Shown in pieces: positions 48,333-59,836 of a DNA stretch of 64,000 nucleotides. Below the pieces are notes generated by a model, which saw only the letters and a list, made by a program, of their open reading frames with translations, had not been told where the DNA came from and did no database searches. The stretch comes from Halichondria panicea. Lineage: Eukaryota; Porifera; Demospongiae; Suberitida; Halichondriidae. Within the stretch, counting starts at the first letter, position 1, and each line of letters starts with the position of its first letter. The translations under genes and the position numbers were made by a program. The DNA lies in contig NC_087378.1 in NCBI RefSeq assembly GCF_963675165.1, positions 2,341,525-2,405,524 of the forward strand. The letters are read 5' to 3'.

Positions 48333-49858
48333 CATAGATGATACAGTACTGACGTGGATGTGAAACGGCCTAGTATCCGGAGGGGTCCACGGGAATTGTC
48401 TGAAGCTATCATCCTAACGAGCAGATTATGTTAGAAACCTGTAACTGTCATGTTTATATAGCAACCAGAGCGTAGTAAACAGTGTTCCGTGTCTGAAAAC
48501 TGGTGAAAATGACCGGCACACATTGATACTTGCAGTGGGCTTGTAGGTAAGACTAGTTTCTCTAAGCTCATGGGAGAATATCATATTTTAGCATAAATTT
48601 TCCTGTAAAAATACTTTGTGTGAGATTTTTGGCTTGGACAGTAAATATTCAGGTTACCATTCAGTAGTAATACTTGAAGTACACTGTAAACTACAAGGAG
48701 AATCTATGTTTGACAACTGTTATGAAAGTTTAAGTGCTATAGAAAGGGCTAAAGCATGAGTTAGTTGCACTTTTTGCGTGAGATTATTTCAAAACCTGTT
48801 GAGCCTACTTTTTGCATATTTAGCTGATGAAAACCTTCGTGTATTGATGCAGCAGGAGAATCTATTAACTAAGCATACAGTAAAGTTATTGGAAAAATAT
48901 AGCCTCAAGAAAAATATGTAAAATCCATGTACATGTACTGTTAAACAAAAATTAATGCTACGTTCTTATTACAACTACAATTATGATTTCTATCAATAAG
49001 TTTACACGTACATGTACATGTCATTAACTTTCCAAATTGCAGTGTTGTCTTTCGCTGAGCTAAGATATCAATTGCCAAATGTTAGCTAATTATACTATCA
49101 AGTGAAATTTATCCCAGGACCTACTCGAGTACTACTTCTCTAGGCAACACCATCGGTGAAGACAGCATTAACGTCCAACCTCTTTTCAAGTGCCGTGTAT
49201 CTACACTTGTATAGGAATTTCGAACCGGCAAGTTGGAATGTGTCTCTCTCACAGCCACTTCGTAAACGATCAAGAAACAGTTTATCGTGTACTATAAATT
49301 AATACTCTCAAGACTATTATAATATCAGCATGTACACGTACACGTACAGATCATCAACAATTTCACCCGTTTGCTTATCTCATGCTAGTGTTATGAGTCA
49401 GCCACACTTCTTTTGATCTACATGCATGCTACCAACGTTGAGTGGCTTGCTTTTTGGATATAATTACATGGGTACAGGGGTAGATCTACTATAAAATAAT
49501 AATTATAGACTATTTACTAGACTAATTATAGAATAGTTAATATCATCTTGCACTGGACTGTACTTCCTCTACCTCCTCACAGTCACTACTACTGTCTTCG
49601 CTTAATACACTTGCAGCATCAATATATCCTTTCTGTTAATACATAGATTCTCTTTTATCTGTCTCTGGCCAGTTCTGCCAACTCACTTACACAGCTTGGT
49701 ATAACCTCGATAATTTCCTCGGCGTTTATTTGGAACAAATTTCCTAATTTACGGAAACTAGTAAATTACCTCGGATATGCCCGTTACTATGATAGCTTCA
49801 AGCAGAATACCGGAATCCGGAAACGTTTCACATCCACGTCAGTACTGTATCATCTATG
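48333..49858. mobile_element. 1526-bp DNA transposon with 35-bp terminal inverted repeats and 7-bp target duplication
   Basis: The left end begins CATAGATGATACAGTACTGA and the right end is its exact complement over 35 bases (48333-48367 and 49824-49858). GGTAGAT flanks both sides (48326-48332 and 49859-49865). No long open frame is present. On the minus strand a short open piece 49628-49543 (GYIDAASVLSEDSSSDCEEV...stop) follows an acceptor-like AG and might be the last exon of a lost protein. The superfamily is not recognised; 7-8-bp duplications occur in hAT and related groups. Confidence 0.85.
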
Positions 49859-49960
49859 GGTAGATCTACATAGTCTACATGTATAACATTTGTGATAATT
49901 ATAGCTAATTGTTTCTAGCCGGCCAGATTCTTCATTAATTTGTGATCAAGGCACACAACT

Positions 49961-50092
49961 ATGGCAACACAATTACAGGTAGTTTATACTATAATTATTA
50001 TAGACATAATCATAATATTATGTCATAGTTGTGTGCCTTGACAAGGCACACAACTATGACTGACAAGGCACACAACTATGACAACACAACAG
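49961..50092 (+). promoter_or_regulatory. Amplified start-codon region of ankyrin gene C
   Basis: AAGGCACACAACTATG occurs at 49948, 50043 and 50065 on the plus strand and once inverted at 50023-50040, forming a perfect hairpin (ATAGTTGTGTGCCTTG against CAAGGCACACAACTAT). Two copies, 49961-49978 (MATQLQ) and 50078-50092 (MTTQQ), end in a donor in phase 0 and could both serve as first exons. Confidence 0.7.
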
Positions 50093-52191
50093 GTAGATCT
50101 AGTTATAGCTATACGTGGCGGTGCATTGTCTTGACAATAATTGTCTTGCCTGTGCATAAATAGTCTTACAAATGTTAAAATGTACTGCTAAGCATAGATT
50201 GAAGAGTTAGACTCTTCAATCTATGAGCTATAAAGTAAGTCTATATTATTATAGGTAAAACCCTGTAGAGTCTATAGTACATTAATTATCACAGGCATGT
50301 AGACCTACGCTTCTTGGTACCGTACGTTTTTCCTCCATTATAGAAAATGACTTGCTGGACCCAATGGCTTAAGCAAAATATGGCAGAGGTGAAGCAAGGT
50401 AATCTATCACACTTACTACAAGATTGTCTACATCAACGGGATCAAAATTTCAATTGGACTGCAACTCATGCTTTTGCAGCAAGCTCAGAATACTTAGGTT
50501 TCAAAGTGATGAAATTGTTGCTGAACAGTTTGGGAGATGAACATCAACTTTTAATGAAGGATAAAGATGGAGATATTCCTATACAAAGTGCAATTCGCAG
50601 CAAGGCTCCAAAAGAAATAATTGAGCTATTCCTCATCATAGCAAATGAACTAAACGTGACAAATGATATGCTGTGTTCTCGTAACAAGAAAAATCAAACT
50701 CCGTTGTTATCCGCATTTGATCACTCACACTGGGTTGCTGTAGATGTTCTACTGGAGGAATGTGTCAAGTGCAACAAACTGCCTGAACTCACAGGAGTAA
50801 ACGCACCAGCTGGTCTGAAGTCCAATACCCTTCTTCACCGGGCATTTAAACGTGGAAATACAAAGTACTTTGATATCTTTCTCAGAGTATGCAATTCAAA
50901 CGGCATAGAGGGTGACCAGCTTGAAACAGCAGTTTCAATTCCCAACAAAAAAAACGAGACTCCTTGGTATTATGCAATTCATTATTTGAGCAGTGACGAA
51001 ATGTTTGAGAAAATCTTGAAGATGGCAAAACGTTATCTTTCACTGAGTTTCTTGTATGTTGCCGCAGATTCTAAATCTACCATGCTACACGAAGCACATC
51101 GAATTGGAAGCGTTCAACGTTGCCGATTACTTAAAGAAAATGGTGCTGAAGACACAGCTGACAGTAACGGTTTATTCCCTATTGATAGGAGCCGTATTAT
51201 TGTGCAGGAAGACAACGTGCTTAACATAGAACAAGAGGGTCTTGGTGAAGAAAGTGCAACAAACACAACAAGTGATAAAAAACATCCTAGTGAAGAAATT
51301 GCAATGAACATTGAGGTAAGCGTTATCATTATTAGGGCGCCACGGGTTATAGTAGTCGGCCTGTATGTCTGTTTGTTTGTCTATTTGTGACTGCTAAGCT
51401 GCCATGGATGCCAAAGTGGTATTATACGTTTACCGCATTGATAGCCTCAAGATAAGATAGTAGGTTAGCTAATAGTAAGAGATTAAAGAAAAAAGCAAGC
51501 TGTAGTGTACACACACTCATTATGCAACCTCGAAGTGTAGGAAACATGTTTCTTGTTGTCGAATAAGCAAGCAAAAGCTAACTTCAACTTGCACAATGGC
51601 TACAAGCTGATTCGAGACATCAAAACTATCTGGCTTATACCGTCGGCACTGGATGTGGAAACGCCCTAATTTTTGTTATTTTCCTTAGCTAACCCCTCCC
51701 CCTTCCAAAATTACATCCGGTGCCGTATATGCCACTTATCTAGTCCTACGCATGTGCACTGCGTGGAACCATCTATCTGCTTGTTCTCATCATGTGAATA
51801 CTGTTTTAAACATAATGGTTTAAAAATCTTTGAAGACAAGTTCTGGAAGTCCAACAGATTCTGCAGTGACATGTAGAGCACTGTTGTGAAAATGTCGTTG
51901 TACACATTGTTTTCGACTTGCATGTAATCTACTTTAAACTACTTTAATAAACAACCCCGACTAACGCCAAGGCCCATGCAAGGATTCTGCACTTTAGTGC
52001 TTTAGTTCAATTATAAAGCATGATAAAATTAATGTGTTCTGAAATTCATCATGTTACAGCTTTGTACCACTGGAGATGGACCAATGCAACGGTCAGAGAG
52101 CGCCTCCTCCAGCTTATCAAGTTTCGACGGTGAAGCTGATTTCGAAAATGGTCAGGATGTGTACCGTGGTAGTAGTGACGACCCACAGTAA
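50078..52191 (+). CDS. Ankyrin-type gene C, three exons, 372 residues
   Basis: Exons 50078-50092 (MTTQQ), 50344-51315 and 52060-52191, phase 0 at both junctions. Exon 2 opens KMTCWTQWLKQNMAEVKQGN, with the array's W-x2-W-L, then WTATHAFAAS and degenerate ankyrin repeats: KDGDIPIQSAIRSKAPKEII, QTPLLSAFDHSHWVAV, NTLLHRAFKRGN, ETPWYYAI and STMLHEAHRIGS. The C-terminus is Ser- and acid-rich and ends YRGSSDDPQ. It is the best preserved relative of the decayed copy at 33735 and of gene D. An alternative first exon at 49961 is possible. No signal peptide or membrane segment; probably cytoplasmic. Function unknown. Confidence 0.82.
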
Positions 52192-53151
52192 ATGTCATTC
52201 AGCCGGCTCTCAATGTTACACTATAATCTCATATTATCTTTTGCTGTCACCCCTTTAATCATTCAAATAGTGTACAAAACTTTATCAATTATTTAGTACA
52301 ACGTTATAATGATAGGTAATTAACAACTGCAGCTGATGTATGTGTACATACAAAACGACACTGAAAGAAAAAAACTAAAAGAAAATCACCACGGTCAAGA
52401 AAATAGATGAGACAGAACAAAAAGATAAATAAAGATGGTTGTTGAGTGCCATGACAAAGTGTTAGTGCTATAGAACAGTTGAGAGAGCGACAGGTTCTTC
52501 GAATTGAGAGTAGTGCCATAGTTCTGGAAGTCCAACATATTCTGCAGTGACGTGTAGAGCACACAGGTGATCAAATATATAGAGCCATGCATGGAGACAA
52601 GCATACGTGTACATAGTATGTAGATGTAGTATAATATTATGGTAAAGGAAGCTCACACAACAACACAACAATGTAGTAGAGTAAGTGAGTTGATGAACTC
52701 ACCACTTTAAAATTGGCCAGGTCTTCGAGCTTCTCATGGATGACGGAGAAGTGTGGGGGGATCCACTGGATTCCTCCTACAACAGTCCAGCTTAAGTTCA
52801 TGGCTGTAAAGGAACTTAGATAGTGATCAAGCTATAACAGCAGGTAGGTACGTGTGGGTTGCCACAGAACAACTTTCAATAGGGTGGTGGTATGTACAAA
52901 CAGTAGGCACTTCACATTTTTTGGGCGCAGTGCTGAGTACAGGGCATTCTCATTCCGTTCATGAGTTGCGAGTAGAGGTCCTCAGTCTGAATCTCCCTAT
53001 AGGGGGTACCCCCCACAGTCCCCAGCTCCCACAATGCCACAAACTACCACCTGCAAAACATTGAGCATGGGTCACAATTGATCTAGACAATTAATTTGCT
53101 ACACTGTACAGGACATGCAAATATTAAGCAGAGACAATAACGTCAACAATG

Positions 53152-53341
53152 TAGCCTCCTTCGCAGCCTCTCCTTTTTCTGTTCTTTGTCACACAGGTCA
53201 ATAAGATAAAATACGGTAAGAATTGGAGGAACAAAGAAAGAAAGAACGTCCAAGAAGCCGGTTCGTTCTTTCTTTCTTTGTTCCTCCAATTCGTACCTTT
53301 GTGACAAAGAACAGAAAAAGGAGAGGCTGCGAAGGAGGCTA
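53152..53341. mobile_element. 190-bp TAGCCTC foldback element
   Basis: TAGCCTCCTTCGCAGCCTCT at the left and AGAGGCTGCGAAGGAGGCTA at the right, with about 90-base arms including CTTTTTCTGTTCTTTGTCAC. Flanks TCAACAATG and GTAACAATG match at 7 of 9. Placed within the kinase pseudogene. Confidence 0.85.
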
Positions 53342-54190
53342 GTAACAATGTAGGTATGTCCTCTGTATGTAGTGGCGGTCTGATCAAAGAGGGTTTCTGG
53401 GGCTAGCTACTTCATGATGTAGTTTCTGCTCTCAAAGGTCATGTAGAAGGAGCCCACATTGTAGATCTTGATGCTCATGTTGGCGCCAATCAGGACATTC
53501 TTGGCACAGAGGGCACGATGGACCAACTGCAGCGAGGAATGTAACAAATGAACACACTGTGCCAAAACATGTGCCGTGTGGCATGATTACTCTTAACAAG
53601 CCATGGCCATAATTATGTGATCTGAAAGACCAATAATTAACCGTTACTTTAACACAAGTACAACCCACCTTTCTATCAGTGAGGTATCTCATGCCGTTAG
53701 CGATCTTGGCACATGTATATCGTCCGCTGTGACCACGGGATGTCCTCAGGAAACCCAGCAAGTCACCGTGGCACATGTACTCCATCACCATGTACATAGG
53801 CTCTGTAAGGGGAAGGGGGTAGCAGTCAGTGAGTGATCTTGTGGGTGGCTTGTAGAAGACTACTCAAGTTACAAAGTCATTCCAACACACATTTCCTCTA
53901 CAATACCAAGGAGGATACTTAATACACCGCATGAATAGAATCAAAGCTATTGGCTTCCAGCCACTCAAAGCTGAAGTAAGTGCAGTAGGGACATAATTAT
54001 GTAGAACATATTATTATAGTAACCATACATGCACACACACACATGCACAATGCTCACTTCCAACGGTATAGACTCTCAGCATTGAAACAATATTCTTGTG
54101 AGGCCCAATACTGGACAACATCTCCATCTCAGCCACTAGAGCTTTCACATCGTCCTCGGTGGCATCCACTGCACACAACACAACCACAAC

Positions 54191-54367
54191 AGGGTGTCAT
54201 ACAGGATTTTAAAGTAGAGGGGGGAAATAAGAAAAGTAACCAGAAAATGTTGCTAAAAAAAGGTCAACTGTTATTTCAATACCCAGCTATGGACACTCAG
54301 TCATCATTGAAAGGGGGAGGAAATTGGAGCTAGGGGGGGATATCCCCCTTTTCCCTGTATGACACCC
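54191..54367. repeat. Inverted-repeat element in kinase pseudogene intron
   Basis: GGGTGTCATACAGG at the left and CCTGTATGACACCC at the right, with G-rich/C-rich tracts inside (GGGGGGGATATCCCCC at about 54334). Confidence 0.75.
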
Positions 54368-54645
54368 TGCACAAGTGAAAGCTTAGTATACATGTACAAC
54401 CACAAATTAATAGGCAATTTGAATCACTATAAAGTGGAACCTAACAATTATATAGTTAAGGAGGTCATTGAAATGCCCAGCTGCACTGTGGGTTCTAGTG
54501 TGCCCACAATTCAGGGCCATGCCAAATGTGGGCATACCTCTGACTGGCTTGATGGCCACATCGACAGGTTTCTCCTTGATGCGCCTCTTGTAGAACGGTG
54601 AGCTTACCGTCACAGAGGGGGTCACACAGCTTGATGTTATCTCCC

Positions 54646-55530
54646 ACTTGGGGTCGATATTTATCAATTCAATGTGGTTTTACAGCAGTATGAGACATGG
54701 TATAAGGGAAATTGTGTACAGACATTGATGTGCTTAAGGAAATCCTGTACACACTGATGTAATAGTAAACTAACACATAATTACAGTTTATATATACTGG
54801 TGTAATACAGTATTGCGGCACTTGTTGCAGGGACATTTGAAATGAAACGTGCAGGGATTATTGGGCAAGGAACTGGTCGGAGGTGGGGCTGCTCATACCA
54901 GGAGAGGCGGGATAGCCAGAGCTGGGACGAAGCGTGAGCGCTATGTACTCATTTTGAGGGACACCATTAGTCTTGACGTTAAATGGGGGGAGGGGGAGAG
55001 GGGTCAAAATGTTAATGTCACAATGACGCTATGGTTTCCAGAAGGTTTGGACAAGCCTCATTTAATATAGTAGTCTATTGCTTGCCATTAGTAGATCTAC
55101 ATGTAATTAGGAATGAGAGCCTTACCTGTGTGGATATGGATAGTAGCAGAGGCAGAACCATGTAGTCTAGTCTACCAAGAGTTCATTCCTAATGCAACGT
55201 ACTCTTGAGTCTACCACATGGCAATAGTCGTTTCCAGGAATATTTGGGGAAGTCCCTTGCCCCTAGATCTATCTAGATCTATATTAAAAGTGAAAGAAGA
55301 CTCAAGGCCTTTAATTAATAGCCTAAAGGACCTCATTGCGGCAAGACAGGCTAGGCTAGGTTGTTCAGGTAAATCTATAAACTGAAGGACTTTATTTAGA
55401 ACCTAATAGATCTACTTAAAACCTATTAAACTTCCCTGCATGTAAAAAAACTGAACACTGTAGATCTACTAGATCTAGTTGATTAGCTAGATCTAATTAA
55501 AGTTTTCCTATCTAGATCTACACTGCAACT
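54646..55530. other. Gap between kinase pseudogene and CARD-like gene
   Basis: No gene recognised. AT-rich, with many AGATCTA motifs (55265-55515) just upstream of the CARD-like gene; these may be promoter or simple-sequence features. Kinase and CARD-like gene are divergently arranged across this stretch. Confidence 0.4.
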
Positions 55531-57259
55531 ATGGCTACCAGTATTGACCATGACTCTGTTGTATCAAGGTCTTCAAGCCAAGTACAATCCGTTGAATATC
55601 TCACCATGCGCAAGTGTACCTCAGTGTTGATCGACCTCGTTAAATCGTCTCTCAGCACTATAGGCCCTGCTTTTTTCGCTGAAGAATATATAGGTGAGAC
55701 CACTAGAGATCTAATTGGACCATCCAGTAAAACAAGTGATGTTGAAAGAGCACAAATACTTGTGGATCTGATGACCGATCAAGTTCGAGCTGATCCTAGC
55801 ATGTACATGAAGTTTATCACCCTCTTGGAAAAGGAAGGCCCCTGGGTCGAGTTATTCTTAAAGAATATCAAGCAGACGTATAGCTCGGCTTCCCTTGAAT
55901 TTCGTCTATCGATGAGCTGTGATGAACGGAGTGATTGGCTTTCTGGCTGTGGAATCAGTGCAACCACTGTTTCACATTTTAAAGGTGTTTGCATTCTGTT
56001 AGATCTAGCTGTGGGTGCATGATGCTGCATGTTAGACACCATGACTTTCCACCAGGCCATTAATTGTTTGAAGGCATAACTGTAGCATGTACGTATAGGT
56101 ATCATACATCCATCAGGAATGCGGCATGATGTCATACATTATACGCGCACATAATTATATATCTGTCCATTTAGTTATTAGACAGGTGCTATATATGCTA
56201 ATAAGTATGCTACCACACCATGTGTAAACTTTTTCCTCCGCTAGCTCAAGAAGTTGACGGAAAGACCTTTGTGAGGCTACCAGTAGACAGAGGAAGTCTA
56301 TCAAGGGAGCTCAGGTGTGACGTATCTGCAGGATCACATAACAAACTCCAGCCCCTTCTTAACCAAACTAAGAGTGAGCAACTATAGTGTATGAAGATAA
56401 GATTCATTTTTATCTTCTTTCTGTAGAGGTGACCTCACATTCAGATTCCATAACTTCACCAGGGCCCAGCTTTTGCTGTCCATATTGTCAAAAATGCACG
56501 CTTGAGCAGTACTTGTCAGAAGGGTGTCCAGAGGCGACTGGCAAAACTCTCTTTCCATATCTCAACACACCTGCACTCTCTGATGAAGATCGATCAGTAC
56601 TAGAGGCCACTCTCACATCTGATACTCTGAAGATGATCGAGCTCTTTGCTTTAACTGACACTGCTATTCTTCAAAATCTCAAGGCGGACGTAACAGAGGT
56701 CAAAAATTATGTTTTGGGTTTGGTTTCATCTTTGGGAGAGGAGAAATATATTGCAAAACTAGAAAAAGCTGATACGATTCCACATATTTTTGTTGCCCTT
56801 TGGCCATACAAGTCTTTCCTCAACCACAAGATTGTCAATAACATTGTTACTTTCTTTGGCTCCGATGAAGACAAGAAGATCATGGAGGATTACCAAATTG
56901 AATTTAGTAGAAGATGTGCTTTTGAGATTCCCTGCAACAAGCTTCCCAGCTCAAGGAAAGATCAAAAAATATTGTCAGTGAAATTAACTTCAGAAGGCTC
57001 TTCTCTTCGTGATGCTATTTTGGCCAAAGAGACCATTGTTTCTATCTTTGGCGTGAAGCACTGGGCACTTTGCTTATGCAGTATCGAGAAGGGATGTATG
57101 TGTCTGAGGTTCTTTCTGTCGGCAAAGGTTTTTGCTCAGTTTTTCCCACCCACGGTTTCACAACTAGCTTCTCTCTGTGAGGCAGGGATCAGTATTCTTG
57201 AAGATGTAGCACTTACGAATATTAAGAGGTACATACTTATGTTCATATCGCCAGTATAA
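55531..57259 (+). CDS. CARD-like protein with CPYC and sponge-type C-terminal domain, three exons, 471 residues
   Basis: Exons 55531-55984, 56245-56373 and 56427-57259; phases agree. Exon 1 (MATSIDHDSVVSRSSSQVQS) carries, at about residues 25-115, MRKCTSVLIDLVKSSLSTIG, RAQILVDLMTDQVRADP and KFITLLEKEGP, a six-helix CARD-like pattern, then a linker with WLSGCGISATTVSHF. Exons 2-3 are close duplicates of exons 3-4 of the death-domain gene at 34924: EVD...GSLSRELRCDVSAGS, CPYCQKC, LEKADTIPHIFVAL and FFLSAKVFAQFFPPTVSQLA. The two genes thus share one C-terminal half under different death-fold heads. CARDs form homotypic signalling contacts; the partner is not evident. Exon 3's acceptor is chosen by frame (CTGTAG|AGGTGACC). 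Confidence 0.75.
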
Positions 57260-57385
57260 TTATATAGTATCAGCTGGTATGCACTAGCCTCTTTCCCACG
57301 CCCAATTCCTCTCCTTAAAGTGATTGTGAAGGAGGCTAATTAGCCTCGTTCCCAGCCCGACTTTTCTCTGCTGTAATGCTAGGTT

Positions 57386-58871
57386 AATGAAGCACCGCAG
57401 GTGCTGATGCCTCGGTGGGGATGTGCCAAACCTACATAACATAACCTACTAGCTATTACTAATACAAAGAAAAGATGAACAATTTTGCGCATGCAGCAGA
57501 ATCACAGGGAAACTCGGAAAATGATCAACCTGATTGTTGCTGAAAAGGATGCCAAAAGTCTAAAATTAATGGCTGCTGTATCAGTAGAGCCTTGCAGCTC
57601 TCTTCTCACTCTAGCTTGCAGCTACCAATAGCTAGCGTTCTAGTGCGTGTTAACTCCATAGACAAGTTTTGCTCCACACTCTTCTGAAAAGGCTGCAATG
57701 GCATTCCAAGTACGCAAAACTAGGCATAACTCAAGAACCAAGCATTATTTCGCAAATCTACAAATTAAAATCCAAGAAAACATGACTAGAAGCCTATAGA
57801 ACTCTTACTTGCACTTCCAGTGCTCAGTATATGGCATGGTTATGGTCAACCGTTTGCTCATTAATTATTCATGAGCTAGATCTAGTGATCTTTTCCAGCT
57901 AGAATGAGCTGGAAGTCCAGCTGAAACGCAGTAGTCATTTCATGGCTCGAATAGACATTTTTACTATAAAGCTTAGGTACAGTCTACTGTAGCTTCACTA
58001 TAATTATGCAGGACGGGTATTTCGAAAAAAAGGCTACTGAAAGCTCACAAGAGGCTGTTTTCCTTGGCTCTGGCCGCCATTTTAAGTGGAGTTAGTCTAC
58101 ACATTATTATTTTGTTGGCCTGGAAAGAAAAAAATGCTTCTACATGCCCTCCAGAATGGTAAGAAGCATCATATAAGACCAAGAACACAGAGCTAGAAGT
58201 GTTTTTGGAAGTTTAAAATGACTACTAGTTTTGTGTTGTTTCTAGTAACTTGATGATCGCTCAGAGCTTCCACTGGAAAATGTTTTGAAGGCTGATACTT
58301 GTCATACAGGATGATACACCGATATATTTATCATGTGTGTGCTTCAAATTTTTATCATGGCATTTATAGTTTCACAAAAATCATTATAAGAAATCATGAA
58401 TTATTCATGAGCAAACTGTTTACCGCAACCTTAAAAGATATCTATTTGGGACTTATGCCCCAACATCCCACCCAATACTCAGTTGGTCCCTTTTATAGGC
58501 TACTACCTTTACTGGGAAGAAAACCTAAAAAATTTACTATGGAATTCAGCAAAACTAATGAATACACTAAATTCCTTCAAAACACATGTCTTTTATTACG
58601 ATTTATATGACCAGTCAGACGAGTTTAACGTCATTGGGCAACAAGTTAGTTATTGCAGGCGCCCTCGTGCAACATGCCATATATTGCACTGGATGACATA
58701 ATGCCCTCGGGGCCTGCGGCCCTCAGGCATTATATTGCTCCAGTGCAATATATGGCATGTTGCACTCTGGCTGGGCAATAACTAATACTTGATCAGCTGT
58801 AGCAGTCTACACACACACACACAAACACACATTGCCGTATACCTCGCTTGCGTATATGCGCACCAAGGCAT
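57386..58871 (-). repeat. Repeat family A, copy 5, split by a ~966-bp insertion
   Basis: The parts 57386-57821 and 58788-58871 together equal one copy; compare 38436-38964, where the junction reads ACTTCATTACCTTGATCAGC without interruption. The inserted stretch 57822-58787 holds a strong hairpin near its right end. Confidence 0.8.
58645..58787. repeat. Long hairpin near the right end of the 57822-58787 insertion
   Basis: TTAGTTATTGC...GTGCAACATGCCATATATTG at the left pairs with CAATATATGGCATGTTGCAC...GCAATAACTAA at the right; the centre is ATAATGCCCTCGGGG / CCTCAGGCATTAT. Confidence 0.85.
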
Positions 58872-59836
58872 AAAAAGAGGGCTATATTGTATGTGTGATA
58901 TAGTCCCCATGCACTTCAAATTACCCATATGAGTAATGAACGTCACATTTTAGTAAGATTATGTGCCTGAGGTTTACTGTAAGCTACATGTAGTCCGTCT
59001 ATAGGAATAAGATTGTAAATGCTTCGTGTTCAGCAGTGAGAGAACAAGAAATAACCCGTAATTGATGTAATTACAACGCCACCATAGTTTAGGCGCCAGC
59101 TGGGCTGAACACAATTTGGGGTTCTAAAAGATGCGCCTACCGTTGTTGCAATTATTTTTTTCTGGCGCTTATAAAAAGGCTTGTGTGAGACATCAAGACA
59201 ATCATGCATCTTTGACCCTCACATTTCTAAACAGTTGTCTGATCCATAGCTACAGTCATGAATGTTGTTCACGAGTCAGTTCTCAACGGTACAGCTAGCT
59301 AGCAAGTGAAACTTACCTAGACCACCCCATTTTCTCTATACTAGCTGTACTATACTAGCTGTAGAACATAAGCGCCACCATAATTTAGGCGCCAGTTGGG
59401 CTGAATGCAATTTTTGGGGTTCTAAAAGATGCACCACTCAGAAGTGGAATTAATTTTTTCTGGTGCTGTAATTACATAAATTACGGTACACACTTATAAT
59501 CATACAATGTGTTTATCAGCCTTTTTTCATGTTTTCTGATGCTCTATGATGCTCTGTATCACTGTTTTTCGCTCTTTTGCAGTGAGGCTGAGGGTCAGGA
59601 GGTTGTCAGTGTTCAGTTTAGCAGTCATATTTAAGGGATAGTGTAGTGATAGTCAACTTGCATTTTGGTTTCCAAGCAATCCAGGCAATGCTGGCACAGA
59701 CGAGTGATATGTTCAGTATCCATAGGATAATATCAGAATATTAATGGGGATAGATTCTGGAGATAAATAAGCGCATGCGCACTATCACCAGTGCAATTTT
59801 CTCCTTCTGTTAGAATCGGCCTGGTATCTAGGCTAT

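Larger units (their letters stand above)
52703..54645 (-). pseudogene. Receptor-type tyrosine kinase domain, decayed
   Basis: Exon-like pieces on the minus strand: ~54645-54538 (KEKPVDVAIK, the VAIK lysine strand), 54168-54058 (VKALVAEMEMLSSIGPHKNI), 53802-53669 (PMYMVMEYMCHGDLLGFL), 53526-53411 (LVHRALCAKNVLI), 53050-~52930 (LWELGTVGGTPYREIQ) and 52765-52703 (PPHFSVIHEKLEDL). The order and wording fit an FGFR-like or other receptor tyrosine kinase. The Gly-rich loop is not recognisable, HRD is HRA, DFG is NVG, the segment around the APE motif is absent, and spliced frame gives TAG right after W at 53050. A 190-bp foldback sits where the activation-segment exon should be. It is a pseudogene or a strongly altered pseudokinase; I favour pseudogene. 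Confidence 0.8.

Noticed and set aside
48333..49858. A gene on the minus strand of the 1526-bp element (49628-49543 and about 49280-49130)
   Set aside because: Only short open pieces are visible with no recognised domain; kept as a possible relic, not as a gene.
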